Shown here piece by piece: positions 43,655 through 53,088 of a stretch of DNA of 64,000 nucleotides (position 1 is its first letter; each line of letters opens with the position of its first letter). The position numbers and the translations under genes were made by a program. Origin of the DNA: Actinokineospora inagensis DSM 44258 (GTDB lineage Bacteria; Actinomycetota; Actinomycetes; Mycobacteriales; Pseudonocardiaceae); contig NZ_AXWW01000035.1 of assembly GCF_000482865.1 (NCBI RefSeq), positions 26,296-90,295 of the forward strand, in the 5' to 3' direction. A model generated the notes under the pieces. The model made no database searches. It was not told the DNA's origin and saw only the letters and a program-made list of their open reading frames with translations.

Positions 43655-46233
43655 CCGCCGACACCGCCGAGGAGCCCTCGGCGAAGCACGCCGCGCCGGA
43701 GTCGTCCGGCCTGACCCACCGGCAGATCATGGTGATCATGTCCGGGCTGATGCTCGGCATGTTCCTTGCCGCGCTCGACCAGACCATCGTCGGCACCTCG
43801 ATCCGGACCATCGCCGACGACCTCAACGGGCTGAGCCTGCAGGCGTGGGCGACCACCGCCTACCTGATCACCTCGACCGTCTCCACCCCGCTCTACGGCA
43901 AGCTGTCCGACATCTACGGCCGCAAGCCGTTCTTCGTCACCGCCATCACGCTGTTCGTGATCGGGTCGCTGGCCTGCACGTTCTCCCAGTCGATGTACCA
44001 ACTGGCCGCGTTCCGCGCGTTCCAGGGCCTTGGCGCGGGCGGCCTGATGTCGCTGGCGCTGACCATCATCGCCGATATCGTCTCGCCCAGGGAACGCGCC
44101 CGCTACCAGGGTTTCTTCCTCGCCGTGTTCGGCACGTCCAGTGTGCTCGGCCCGGTCATCGGCGGGTTCTTCGCCGGGCAGTCGGAGATCCTGGGCATCA
44201 CCGGCTGGCGCTGGGTGTTCCTGGTGAACGTCCCGATCGGCATCATCGCGCTGATCGTGGTGGCCAGGGTGCTCAACGTCCCGCACGAACGGCACGATCA
44301 CCGCATCGACTACTTCGGCGCGATATTCCTGTCGGTCACCGTGGTGCCGTTGCTGATCGTGGCCGAACAGGGCAGGGAATGGGGTTGGCACTCGCAACAG
44401 GCCCTGCTCTGCTACGGGATCGGGTTCGTCGGGCTGGTCGGCTTCCTGCTGGTGGAGAAGGTGATGAAGGACGAGGCGCTGATCCCGCTGCGGTTGTTCC
44501 GCACGTCCACCTTCGCCATGACGATCATCGCGGGCACCATCCTCGGTGTCGGCATGTTCGGCGGGATCACCATGGTGCCGCAGTACCTGCAGATCGTGCG
44601 CGGCTACAGCCCGACCGAGGCCGGGCTGATGATGGTGCCGCTGATGCTGGGCATCATGACCGCGTCGGTCGTGTCCGGGCAACTGACCTCGAAGACCGGG
44701 CGCTACAAGCTGTTCCCGATCATCGGCACGCTGCTGCTGATCGGTGGTCTGCTGCTGTTCCACACGGTCGAGGTGGACACGCCGATGTGGCAGCCGATCG
44801 TGTTCATGGTCCTGTTCGGACTGGGACTGGGCTTCTGCATGCAGACGCTGACCGTGGCGGCGCAGAACTCGGTGCCGGTGCGGGACATGGGCGTGGCCAC
44901 GGCGGCGATCACCTTCTTCCGCCAGTTGGGTGGCACGCTCGGTGTGGCGGTGTTCCTGTCGCTGCTGTTCAGCACGGTCGCCGACAACATCGGCAGCGCT
45001 TTCCGCGCCGCGGTGGGCACCCCGCAGTTCCAGGCGGCGCTGTCGGACCCGGCGGTGCGGGCGAACCCGGTCAACGACCCGGTGTTCGCGGCGCTGCGCG
45101 GTGGCGGCGGTGGCGTGCTGCAGGACTCGTCGTTCCTGCAGCGCATCGACCCGCGGCTGGCCCGGCCGTTCCAGGAGGGTTTCGTCGAGTCGATCCAGTT
45201 GGTGTTCCTGGTCGGCGCGGGCGTGATGGTGCTGGCGTTCCTGGTCTCGCTGTTCATCAAGGAGATCCCGCTGCGCTCCGGCTCGTCGCCCGCGGTCGTC
45301 ATGGAGGGCGGCGAGGCGCTGCTGCCGGACGAGGCCAAGGAGAGCATGGACGGGCAGGAGCACCCGGAGGCGGCGGAGACCGAGCCCACCGGGGAGGCCG
45401 ACGCGCCCGCCGAGCCGGAATCCAACGGCCACAACGGTTTCCACCCGATCGAGTCGCTGCGCGGCGAGCTGACCGGCCTGCGCGGTCAGGTCCGCCGTCC
45501 GGACGGGACGATCGTGCCCGGTGCGGCGCTGACCCTGCTGGACGCGGGCGGCCGCCAGGTCAGCCGGGTCGGTTCGGACGGGGCGGGCGAGTACCTGCTG
45601 GACGCGCCCACCCCCGGTTCGTACGTGCTGCTGGCCTCGGCGCCGGAGCACCAGCCGAGGGCGACCCAGGTGAAGGTCCGCCCTGGGCAGTCCACTGTGG
45701 ACGTCATCTTGCCGGGGGCGACCGTGCTGCACGGGTTCGTGATGACCGCGGACGGGCACAGCGCGGTCGGCCTCGCCCAGGTGACGCTGACCGACGCGCT
45801 CGGCGAGGTGGTGGAGAACCAGACCACCGCCTCCGACGGCAGCTACCGGTTCGTCGGCGTGCGCGGCGGCGAGCTGACCCTGGTGGTGGCCGCCGACGAG
45901 TTCCAGCCCGCGGCGGTCACGCTGACCGTCCCGGACTCCGGGCCGATGCGCCAGGACGTGGAACTGGTCGGCGCGGCGACACTGTCCGGCACGGCGCACA
46001 CCGGGGCGGGGGTGATCGTGCCGGACGCGCGGATCACCGTGCTCGACTCGGCGGGTGAGGTGGTCGCGGTGACCACGTCCGACGACAACGGCCGCTACGC
46101 CCTCGACGGGCTCGCCGAGGGGGACTACACGATCATCGCCAGCGGCTACTCGCCCTCGGCGCACCAGGTGTCGCTGCGCCGCGGCGAGTCCGGTGTCCGG
46201 GACGTGGTCCTCGGCTACGACGAGTGGAAGTAG
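43651..46233 (+). CDS. DHA2-type (EmrB/QacA) MFS exporter with C-terminal carboxypeptidase-regulatory-like repeats
   Basis: 860 residues. Residues about 20-545 form a 14-helix exporter: motif FLAALDQTIVGTSIRTIADD, GKLSDIYGRKPFFVTAITLF (motif A) and VLGPVIGGFFAG (motif C). After an acidic linker (about 550-600), three beta-sandwich repeats follow at about 610-690, 695-770 and 775-855; each has a GxVxxxDGxxxxxAxVTLxD and GxYxxxxLxxGxYxLxxxA pattern typical of carboxypeptidase regulatory-like domains. Usual exporters of this family end near 500-550 residues. The tail is probably cytoplasmic, given an even number of helices. Regulated with the overlapping marR. Confidence 0.92.
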   Translation: MTADTAEEPSAKHAAPESSGLTHRQIMVIMSGLMLGMFLAALDQTIVGTSIRTIADDLNGLSLQAWATTAYLITSTVSTPLYGKLSDIYGRKPFFVTAITLFVIGSLACTFSQSMYQLAAFRAFQGLGAGGLMSLALTIIADIVSPRERARYQGFFLAVFGTSSVLGPVIGGFFAGQSEILGITGWRWVFLVNVPIGIIALIVVARVLNVPHERHDHRIDYFGAIFLSVTVVPLLIVAEQGREWGWHSQQALLCYGIGFVGLVGFLLVEKVMKDEALIPLRLFRTSTFAMTIIAGTILGVGMFGGITMVPQYLQIVRGYSPTEAGLMMVPLMLGIMTASVVSGQLTSKTGRYKLFPIIGTLLLIGGLLLFHTVEVDTPMWQPIVFMVLFGLGLGFCMQTLTVAAQNSVPVRDMGVATAAITFFRQLGGTLGVAVFLSLLFSTVADNIGSAFRAAVGTPQFQAALSDPAVRANPVNDPVFAALRGGGGGVLQDSSFLQRIDPRLARPFQEGFVESIQLVFLVGAGVMVLAFLVSLFIKEIPLRSGSSPAVVMEGGEALLPDEAKESMDGQEHPEAAETEPTGEADAPAEPESNGHNGFHPIESLRGELTGLRGQVRRPDGTIVPGAALTLLDAGGRQVSRVGSDGAGEYLLDAPTPGSYVLLASAPEHQPRATQVKVRPGQSTVDVILPGATVLHGFVMTADGHSAVGLAQVTLTDALGEVVENQTTASDGSYRFVGVRGGELTLVVAADEFQPAAVTLTVPDSGPMRQDVELVGAATLSGTAHTGAGVIVPDARITVLDSAGEVVAVTTSDDNGRYALDGLAEGDYTIIASGYSPSAHQVSLRRGESGVRDVVLGYDEWK

Positions 46234-46234
46234 C

Positions 46235-47434
46235 TCAGGCCGCCAGGCCGAGCACGACTGTTCCGAGGACCAGCAGGTCTGGTCCTCGGAACAGTTGGCC
46301 GAGCAGCCCGACCGGGGTGTACACGCCGCCCGCGTCCACCGAGGCGCCGCCGCCCCCGTAGTCGAGGTTGGGGCGGGTGACGGTGCGCACGGCAGCCGCC
46401 GCGGCCAGTGGGACGGCATAGGGGGCGACCGGCAGACCGAGCAACCAGGTCACGGTCACCCACACCGCCGCCGCGGCGGTCAGCACGGCGAACATCGCGT
46501 ACTTCAGCGCCTTGGCGTCGGTGTGCACCCAGCGGCGCAGGCCGTCGACCCTGGTCATGTCGGAGAGGCCACCGGCGAACGGCATGACCGCGAGGTACGC
46601 GCCCGGCGCGGTCCACCAAGTGGAGCCCACCAGCGGGAAGACGTGGTGCAGCACCGGTACCGCCAACGCCAGCAGGACGGCGAACGGCAACGCGGTGCGC
46701 CGACCGAGGAAGCTCGCCAGGGCGATCCGCGGCGGGTCGATCAACCGCATCCGCACCGGGTGCGCGCGCGGCAACAACATCAGCACGTCACCGAAGGCGG
46801 CGGACACCGAGCGCACGACCCGCGCGTTCCACCCCGCCACCAGCTCATCACGCCGGGCGGGCAACGCACGCTTGAGCGGGACAAGAGCCACCACGGTCAA
46901 CACGCCCACCGCGCACCACAGCACGACCGGTGCGGCGAACAGCACGCCCGCGGCGGCCAAACCCAACGGCGCGACGAGTTCCACCCACGTGCGGGGTCGG
47001 TTGGCCCAGCGGAAGGCGAACAACGCGGACGAGGCCGCCAAAGCAGCGGTGAGCGGGAGATCGGGCCAGCCCAACAGCACGCCGCCCGCCGCGAACAGGT
47101 ATCCGACCACGGCATACCGCAGCAGCAGGGCCACCGTGAGCCGCGTCCGCAGCGGCCGGTCCCGGTCGGGGCGGTCTCGCCAGGTGAGCTCGGCCGGGTT
47201 GGCCCACACGTGGTCGCGACGCAGCAGCGAGAACACCGCGATGGCCAATGCCAGCAGTACCAAGGCGAGCGTGGCCCCCGCCGTGGCCGGGTGGGTGCCC
47301 AGGAACCGGCCGCGCACCTGCGCGGTCTGGTAGAACGGCAGCCCGAGCAGGCCGCCCCCGACGAAGATCGGCAGGGCCGCGTCGCCCAGCCAGGTCAGCG
47401 CCCGCCTCGTTCGTCGGGTCATTCGCCGGGTCAT
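46235..47434 (-). CDS. Multi-pass membrane protein, partner of the adjacent ABC ATPase
   Basis: 399 residues with about eleven hydrophobic segments (LPIFVGGGLLGLPFYQT, GATLALVLLALAIAVFSLL, LTVALLLRYAVVGYLFAAGG and others) and a basic N terminus MTRRMTRRTRRALTW. It starts in a four-base overlap with the ATPase stop (ATGA), as expected for the membrane subunit of an ABC exporter, but lacks recognised FtsX or ABC2 motifs. The hairpin for the convergent gene lies in its final codons. Confidence 0.75.
   Translation of the reverse strand: MTRRMTRRTRRALTWLGDAALPIFVGGGLLGLPFYQTAQVRGRFLGTHPATAGATLALVLLALAIAVFSLLRRDHVWANPAELTWRDRPDRDRPLRTRLTVALLLRYAVVGYLFAAGGVLLGWPDLPLTAALAASSALFAFRWANRPRTWVELVAPLGLAAAGVLFAAPVVLWCAVGVLTVVALVPLKRALPARRDELVAGWNARVVRSVSAAFGDVLMLLPRAHPVRMRLIDPPRIALASFLGRRTALPFAVLLALAVPVLHHVFPLVGSTWWTAPGAYLAVMPFAGGLSDMTRVDGLRRWVHTDAKALKYAMFAVLTAAAAVWVTVTWLLGLPVAPYAVPLAAAAAVRTVTRPNLDYGGGGASVDAGGVYTPVGLLGQLFRGPDLLVLGTVVLGLAA
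46257..46295. terminator. 17-bp perfect hairpin inside the end of the convergent gene
   Basis: ACTGTTCCGAGGACCAG (46,257-46,273) and CTGGTCCTCGGAACAGT (46,279-46,295) pair perfectly over a five-base loop CAGGT. It lies 24 bases after the MFS stop, but within the last codons of the convergent membrane-protein gene (46,235-47,434), which encode its C-terminal LFRGPDLLVLG. It probably ends the MFS transcript while doubling as coding sequence. Confidence 0.7.
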
Positions 47435-48018
47435 TCGTCGTCGAGGTCGAGCACCAGGTCGGCCACGGCGGTCACCAGCGGCGGGAAGTGGCTGGCGATG
47501 ACCACCGCGGACCCGTTCGCCTTCGCCCCCGACACCAACCGCGCCAGCCACGCCCGACCCGCCGCGTCCACCGCCCGCTCCGGCTCGTCGAGCAGCAGCA
47601 ACCGGTGCGGGCGGGCCACCGCGCCGAGCAGCAGCAACCGCCTGCGCTGCCCCGCCGAAAGCTGCCGGGCCGGGACCTGCGGCAGGTCGTGCTCCGGCGC
47701 CGCGACGCCGAGCAGGTCGAAGTGCTGGGCCGGGGTGTACTCCTCGAACAGCGCCGAGTCGTCGAGCAGCACCGACACGAGCGCCCGGAAGTCGGCGTCC
47801 CGCTCGTCCGGCTTCTGCCCGCTGACCAGCACCTTCCCCTCCGTCGGCTCCTGCAGCCCGTACAGGCAGCGCAGCAGCGTCGACTTGCCCGACCCGTTCT
47901 CCCCGGTCAACGCCAGGCACTGGCCCCGGTGGAGATCGAGGTCGAGGTCGTGGAACAGCCAGCGCTCGCCGCCGACGAGCACCCCAAGTCCACTGGCGTG
48001 GACGATCCGGTCCGACAC
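47431..48018 (-). CDS. ABC transporter ATP-binding protein
   Basis: 195 residues from GTG 48,018 (a longer frame to TTG 48,105 has no family-like sequence). Walker A LTGENGSGKSTLLRCLYG, signature LSAGQRRRLLLLGAVARP (a variant of LSGGQ, with Ala for the first Gly), Walker B LLLLDEPERAVDAAGRAW and switch histidine ASHFPPL. Short ATPases of this kind pair with separate membrane proteins; the next gene is the obvious partner. Substrate unknown. Divergent from the DedA gene at 48,168. Confidence 0.88.
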   Translation of the reverse strand: MSDRIVHASGLGVLVGGERWLFHDLDLDLHRGQCLALTGENGSGKSTLLRCLYGLQEPTEGKVLVSGQKPDERDADFRALVSVLLDDSALFEEYTPAQHFDLLGVAAPEHDLPQVPARQLSAGQRRRLLLLGAVARPHRLLLLDEPERAVDAAGRAWLARLVSGAKANGSAVVIASHFPPLVTAVADLVLDLDDE

Positions 48019-48167
48019 GGACAGCCAACGACCGGAGCACCGCCCCGGTTCCACTCGAACGAGCGAAACCGGCGGCCGGTCGCAACGGCGTTTCCGATCA
48101 GCCAAACGTCGGTGAACAGGCCGTGGTTCGTCTGCGCCCGCCCGGTTACGCCACGTACCCTACGGCC

Positions 48168-48809
48168 GTGACCTACGCCCTTGGCCTGTCCGAAACCGCT
48201 GGTCCGCTGGTGGTGTGGGCGATCGTGCTCGGGTTCGTGTTCCTCGAGTGCGCCTTCATCATCGGCCTGTTCCTGCCGGGCGACGGGCTGTTGTTCGCGG
48301 CCGGGGTGGTGTTGGCCCAGCAGGGCCACGAGCACCAGGCGTGGTGGCTCTCCGTGGTCGCCACCGTGGTCGCGGTCGCGGGCAACCAGCTGGGCTACTA
48401 CATCGGCTCGAAGACCGGGCACGCCATCGTCACCAGGGTCGGCGGCAAGGTGCTCAACCAGCGCAACCTCGACCGGGCCCGCGACTTCCTGGACCGCAAG
48501 GGTTTCTTCGCCATCGTGGTGGCCCGCTGGATCCCGTGGATCCGCACCCTGGCCCCCCTCGTCGCGGGCGCCGCCAAGATGGACGCCCGCCGCTTCCTGC
48601 TGGCCACCACCGTCGGCGGCGTCGCCTGGGTCCCCACCCTGGTCCTGATCGGCTACTACGCGGCAGGCCTGCTCGACGAACTCCCCTGGCTGAAGACGGT
48701 CGCGGTCGTCGCCAGCATCGCGTTCTTCGTCTTCGGCACCATCTGGGGCTTCTGGCGCTACCGCCAGGAAATGCGCAAGCCGGTGGACACGGTGTCGGTC
48801 ACGGACTAG
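48168..48809 (+). CDS. DedA-family membrane protein
   Basis: 213 residues from GTG 48,168. FIIGLFLPGDGLLFAAGVVL, NQLGYYIGSKTGHAIV, FLDRKGFFAIVVARWIPWIR and TLAPLVAGAAKMDARRFLLA match the DedA pattern, here with the second aromatic-rich motif WIPWIRT. Probable lipid-carrier transporter/scramblase. Second member in this window (see 39,155), about 9 kb apart and not close in sequence, so likely an old duplication. Convergent with the MacB-like permease gene, sharing four bases at the stops. Confidence 0.9.
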   Translation: MTYALGLSETAGPLVVWAIVLGFVFLECAFIIGLFLPGDGLLFAAGVVLAQQGHEHQAWWLSVVATVVAVAGNQLGYYIGSKTGHAIVTRVGGKVLNQRNLDRARDFLDRKGFFAIVVARWIPWIRTLAPLVAGAAKMDARRFLLATTVGGVAWVPTLVLIGYYAAGLLDELPWLKTVAVVASIAFFVFGTIWGFWRYRQEMRKPVDTVSVTD

Positions 48810-50005
48810 CGGCGCAGTGCCTCCGCCGGTTCGATGCGGGTGGCCCGCCAAGCCGGGCACAGGCCCGCCAGCAGACCGGTGACCATGCCCAACACCGGCG
48901 CCGGGTAGACCACCTGCGGTTCCAGGATCGGGGTCAGGCCCCGCACGATCGACACGACCAGCACGGTCACCACCCCGATCGCGGTGCCGACCAGACCGCC
49001 GAGCAGCCCCAGGGTGGCGCTCTCCACCAGGAACTGGCCCGCGATGTGCCTGCGCCGGGCACCCAGCGCGCGGCGCAGCCCGATCTCCGGGACCCGCTCC
49101 AGCACGGCGACCAGACTGGTGTTGGCGATGCCGACCCCACCGACCACCAGCGACACCCCGGCCAAGCCGAGGAACAGACCGTTGAGGTCGGTGGACACCG
49201 CGTCACGCAGGGTGCGCGGGTCGGGCGGCACGACGGCCTTGGTCCGCTCCGGGCTGTCCGGCCGGGCCGCGACCTTGGCCTGCCTGCCGACCTGCTGCGC
49301 GGCGCCGACGGCCGTGTCGACCAGCATGCTGGTGACCGAGCCGGACGCGGGCGACGGCCCCCAGTGCCTGGCCGCGGTCGCCGCCGGGACGAGCACGTCG
49401 AGCAGGGTCTCCGGTCTGCGGTCCACCGAGTCGACCACGCCGATCACGGTCAGCGCCCGACCCTGGACGAAGATCGCGGGCTGGGCGTCCAACCTGGTCA
49501 GCCCCAACCGGGCGGCCGCCGCGCGACCGACCACCGCGACGTCCTCGGCGCGGCCGTCGTGGAACGCGTCGAACGCGACGCCCTGCGCCATCCTGGCGTG
49601 CACGGCGGCGAAGTACCCGGGGGTCGCCGCGAGCACGGGCAGCGTCTCGCCGGTGCGGTCCGCGTCCTCCGGCCGCACCCCGACCTTCGCGTTGCCCAGG
49701 GGTACCGGCCACGACACGCCGACCGCCTTCACCCCGGGTAGCGCGGCCACCCGCTCCTGGGCGTCCGCCGGGAAGGCGGCGGGTTCGGCCGGGTCGGTGG
49801 CGGTGCGCTCCAGCGACACCTCGGTCGCGCTCAGCTCGGAGAACCGGGCGCTGACCTGCCCCTGGGTGGTCGCGGTCAACCCGAGCACGGCGACGAACGC
49901 GGCCAACGCCAACGCCGTCCCCAACGCGGTGAGCACCGACCGCCCCGCCCGCTGTGTGACACCACTGATCACCTCGTCGGCGAGGTCCGCCGGTCGCAGG
50001 CTCAC
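48806..50005 (-). CDS. MacB-like ABC transporter permease (FtsX domain)
   Basis: 399 residues. One N-terminal helix (AGRSVLTALGTALALAAFVA), a large extracytoplasmic MacB_PCD domain of about 220 residues, then three helices with the FtsX pattern: LGLAGVSLVVGGVGIANTSL, VLERVPEIGLRRALGARRRH and CPAWRATRIEPAEALR at the C terminus. Start GTG 50,005 overlaps the ATPase stop by four bases. With the ATPase and adaptor it makes a mechanotransmission-type exporter that moves peptides, lipids or drugs outward. Confidence 0.92.
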   Translation of the reverse strand: MSLRPADLADEVISGVTQRAGRSVLTALGTALALAAFVAVLGLTATTQGQVSARFSELSATEVSLERTATDPAEPAAFPADAQERVAALPGVKAVGVSWPVPLGNAKVGVRPEDADRTGETLPVLAATPGYFAAVHARMAQGVAFDAFHDGRAEDVAVVGRAAAARLGLTRLDAQPAIFVQGRALTVIGVVDSVDRRPETLLDVLVPAATAARHWGPSPASGSVTSMLVDTAVGAAQQVGRQAKVAARPDSPERTKAVVPPDPRTLRDAVSTDLNGLFLGLAGVSLVVGGVGIANTSLVAVLERVPEIGLRRALGARRRHIAGQFLVESATLGLLGGLVGTAIGVVTVLVVSIVRGLTPILEPQVVYPAPVLGMVTGLLAGLCPAWRATRIEPAEALRR

Positions 50006-50676
50006 CGGACCGCCAACCGGCCGTCGTGGATCGTGACCTGCCGCCGCGCCCGCGCCGCCACCGACGGGTCGTGCGTGACCACGACAACCGTCTGACCGCT
50101 GCGGTGGACCTCCTCGATCAGGTCCAGCACGCGGGCAGCCGACGCGCTGTCCAAGTTGCCGGTCGGCTCGTCGCACAGCAGCAGACTCGGGTCCGCCACC
50201 AGGGCGCGGGCGATCGCGACCCGCTGCCGCTCCCCACCGGACAACTCCCCGGCGAGCGCGCCCGCCCGGGGCGCCAACCCGACCCGCTCCAACACGGCCG
50301 CCGCCGCGCGCTGCCGGTCGGCCCGCCGCCTGCCCAGGTACAGCGACCCCAACATCACGTTCTCCACGGCCGTGCGGTGCGGCAGCAGGTGGAACGACTG
50401 GAACACGAACCCGATCCGCTCCGCCCGCATGCTCATGCGCACCCGCTCCGGCAACGACCCCACGTCGACCCCGTCGATCAGGTACTGCCCCTCGGTGGGC
50501 GTGTCCAGCAGACCGACCAGGTTCAACCAGGTCGACTTGCCCGAACCCGACGGCCCGGTGACCGCGACGTAGTCGGACCGGTCGATCACCAGGTCCGACG
50601 GGCGCAACGCCACCACCGGCGGCGGACCCGGGTAGGTCTTCCCGGCGCCGCGCAACTCGACGACCGGGACGCTCAC
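50002..50676 (-). CDS. MacB/LolD-like ABC transporter ATP-binding protein
   Basis: 224 residues. Walker A TGPSGSGKSTWLNLVG, Q-loop IGFVFQSFHLLPHRTAVENV, signature LSGGERQRVAIARALVADPS, Walker B LLLCDEPTGNLDSASAARVL and TVVVVTHDPSVAARA. The FVFQSFHLLP and EPTGNLD strings are typical of the LolD/MacB/FtsE group. It overlaps both neighbours by four bases. Drives the adjacent FtsX-type permease. Confidence 0.94.
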   Translation of the reverse strand: MSVPVVELRGAGKTYPGPPPVVALRPSDLVIDRSDYVAVTGPSGSGKSTWLNLVGLLDTPTEGQYLIDGVDVGSLPERVRMSMRAERIGFVFQSFHLLPHRTAVENVMLGSLYLGRRRADRQRAAAAVLERVGLAPRAGALAGELSGGERQRVAIARALVADPSLLLCDEPTGNLDSASAARVLDLIEEVHRSGQTVVVVTHDPSVAARARRQVTIHDGRLAVR

Positions 50677-52008
50677 CGCCCCACCACCACCCGGTCACCC
50701 ACGCGCAGCTCGCCGCGAACCTCGACGTAGCCGCCGCCGGAAACCCCTGCGGTGACTGGGATTCGTTCCTCACCGGACGCCGAGGTCCGCACCACCTGCG
50801 ACTGCCCGTCGGCCCGCGCCGACACCGCGGCCAGCGGGACGACCAGGACCTCCCCCCTGGGTGCTGGCGGATTCCACCGTGAGCCGGACGTCCTGCCCGT
50901 CGAACTTGGGGTCCAGCGGGCTGTCGGGGATGACCAACACCGACATCTGCCCCGGCGGCGCGGTGTTCTGGTCGTTGCCTGCCTGGCCACCGCCGGACTG
51001 GTCGCTGGTGGACTGATCGCTGTTGGCTGCCTGCGGGGTGTCGATCCGCTCCACCCGCCCGGACACGGTGGCCCCCAACACCTCGGACGCGATGTCCACG
51101 TGCTGACCGGGCCGCACCAGGGCAGCGTCCGTGCGGTTGAGTCCACCGTGGACGATCAGGTCACCACTGGACACGATCACCAGGGCGGATGTCGCGTTGT
51201 CACCGACCACAGCGCCGACCTTCGTCACCCGCGCGGGCAACGCGTCGATGAAGGCGACCTCCCCGATCGGCACGATCGCGCCGGTGCTGTCCCGCAACGC
51301 CGCCAAGTCCTCCTCGGCGTCCCGCACCGCCCGCTTCGCGTCATCGGCCGCGTCCGGCGCCGCCTTCCCCAGCACGATCTTCGCGTCGCGAACCCGCCGT
51401 TCCGCCACCCGCAAACCGGCAGCTTCATCGGGATTCGCCGTCGCCACTTGGTAACCGGCCTTGGCGTACAGGGCGGCGACCGCCTTCTTGGTGCCCGCGC
51501 CGTAAACACCGGCGGCATCGGGCTTGGTCGAGTACCCCAACCCGGACAGGGCCGTCTGAAGCTGCCGGACGTCGTCGCCGTAGGCGTCCGGGGCCAGGTC
51601 GCGGTACGCGGGCGAAGCCCCTTGCAGCACCAGAACGGGCCTGCCGGACACCTCCGCCACCACCGACCCGGACCGCACCTCGTCGCCCGCCCTGAGCGGA
51701 AGCCTTGTCACCACCGGCTTCCCACCCGTACCCGCCCCCGGATAGGTGATCTTCGTCGACCGAGCGGGTGCGACGTCCCCACGCACCGTCACCGTGCTGC
51801 GCAACACCCGCCGCTCAACCGCGACCGTCACCGGCCCCGAAGCAGGCGGCTCCGCCTCCGCCGCCACCAGCGCGGGCGACTTCACGAACCTCGCCACCAC
51901 CAACGCCCCACCGCCGAACACCAGCGTCACCGCCACCACCAGCCACAACGCCCGCCTGCGGCCGCGCACCCTGGCCCCACCGGGAGTCGCCTTGTCCTGT
52001 TCGACCAC
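50673..52008 (-). pseudogene. MacA/HlyD-like adaptor with peptidoglycan-binding domain, frameshifted near its end
   Basis: GTG 52,008 opens a frame with an N-terminal membrane anchor (RALWLVVAVTLVFGGGALVV), then RSTVTVRGDVAPARSTKITY (start of the barrel-sandwich part), a peptidoglycan-binding segment (YGDDVRQLQTALSGLGY), a helical hairpin and VLVIPDSPLDPKFDGQDVRL. After VESASTQG the frame goes astray and ends at 50,770. In the next frame GEVLVVPLAAVSARADGQSQ through VRVGDRVVVGR-type sequence finishes the protein at 50,673. The change is one extra G in a run of six (50,852-50,857); with five the gene encodes 444 residues continuously. It is either a real inactivation, a slip-prone switch or a sequencing error. 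Confidence 0.85.
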
Positions 52009-52166
52009 CAGTGCCCCCAGCGCATTCGTTGGGCCGATTGGATAATTGCCGGCAAAACCAGACCAAACGGTACCGTAGCCGCACTGCGGAATAGTTCTGA
52101 GGTCAAGTCACCACCAAAGATGGCTTTGGCCTTCACCATTGTTTGCAGAATGGGGAGTCGAAACAC

Positions 52167-53075
52167 ATGGGATTGCGCGCCGTAACGGCGGTCGCCGTGG
52201 TTGTTGTCGCGTTCACGGCCGGGTGTTCGTCATCGGAGCCGCCCAAGGCGGCGGATCCGGCGCACGAGCCGCCGCTCGGGGAGGTGGCGACCGTACGGGA
52301 GACCTACGACCTCGTCCTCCCGCTGGACAGCTACCGCGCGACCGCGGAGCAGTTGGCGACCATCGGCACCGCCAACGACATGCTGGTCCAGCAGTGCATG
52401 CGGCGCTTCGGGTTCGACACGCCGGTGGTCTCGCACGAGAACCCGCGCCAGCCGAACCGCCGGTACGGGATCAGCGCCTCGGACGACTACGCCAACTGGG
52501 GTTACCACCCGTCTCCGGACCAGTTCCCCCAGCGCAAGGCCAACGACCCGAACCAACAGAAGCACTCCGACGCGGAATGGCAGGTCTTCACCGGGCGAGA
52601 CGGTTCCACCGTTGTCAACGGCGAGAAGGTGCCCGACGGTGGGTGTCGGGTTGAGGCGGGCAAAACCCTGAACTTCTACGCGAACAACGACACCAGCCAC
52701 GAAACCGCCGACGACCTCGTGCAGAACCTGTCCAACGAGTCGAACGCGTCGGCCCGGGGTGATTCCCGGCTGATCGCCGCGTGGGCGAATTGGAGCAAGT
52801 GCATGGACGAGGCCGGGTACGACTACGCCACCCCCTGGGACGCCAACGACGACGGGGCGTGGTGGAAGGACCAGAACCCCAGCGACAAGGAGATCGCCAC
52901 GGCGAAGGCGGATGTGGGGTGCAAGGAGAAGACGAACGTCATCGGGGTCAACCTGGCTGTGGAGACGGCCTACCAGAGCCGGTTGATCGAGAAGAACGCG
53001 GAGGCGTTGAAGGACTACCGGGTCCTGCTGGACAACCGGATCAAGGAGGCGACCGCGGTGGTCTCGCGGAAGTGA
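52167..53075 (+). CDS. Lipoprotein, unknown function
   Basis: 302 residues. Signal peptide MGLRAVTAVAVVVVAFTAGC with lipobox TAGC. The mature part is charged and rich in Asn, Asp and Trp, with four cysteines in two neighbourhoods: MLVQQCMRRFGFDTP and later WSKCMDEAGYDYATPWDAND and VGCKEKTNV. The CMxxxGYxxxTP-like motif occurs twice, as in other secreted actinomycete lipoproteins. GGGGAG precedes ATG 52,167 by nine bases. Divergent from the adaptor gene; may belong functionally to that exporter, where a cell-surface partner would fit. Confidence 0.8.
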   Translation: MGLRAVTAVAVVVVAFTAGCSSSEPPKAADPAHEPPLGEVATVRETYDLVLPLDSYRATAEQLATIGTANDMLVQQCMRRFGFDTPVVSHENPRQPNRRYGISASDDYANWGYHPSPDQFPQRKANDPNQQKHSDAEWQVFTGRDGSTVVNGEKVPDGGCRVEAGKTLNFYANNDTSHETADDLVQNLSNESNASARGDSRLIAAWANWSKCMDEAGYDYATPWDANDDGAWWKDQNPSDKEIATAKADVGCKEKTNVIGVNLAVETAYQSRLIEKNAEALKDYRVLLDNRIKEATAVVSRK

Positions 53076-53088
53076 GCCCGGCGGGCGG

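Noticed and set aside
43246..46419. 1,057-codon open frame on the minus strand opposite the MFS exporter
   Set aside because: His/Arg/Gln/Asp-rich low-complexity translation with no domain, mirror of a well-supported exporter; a typical high-GC antisense artefact.
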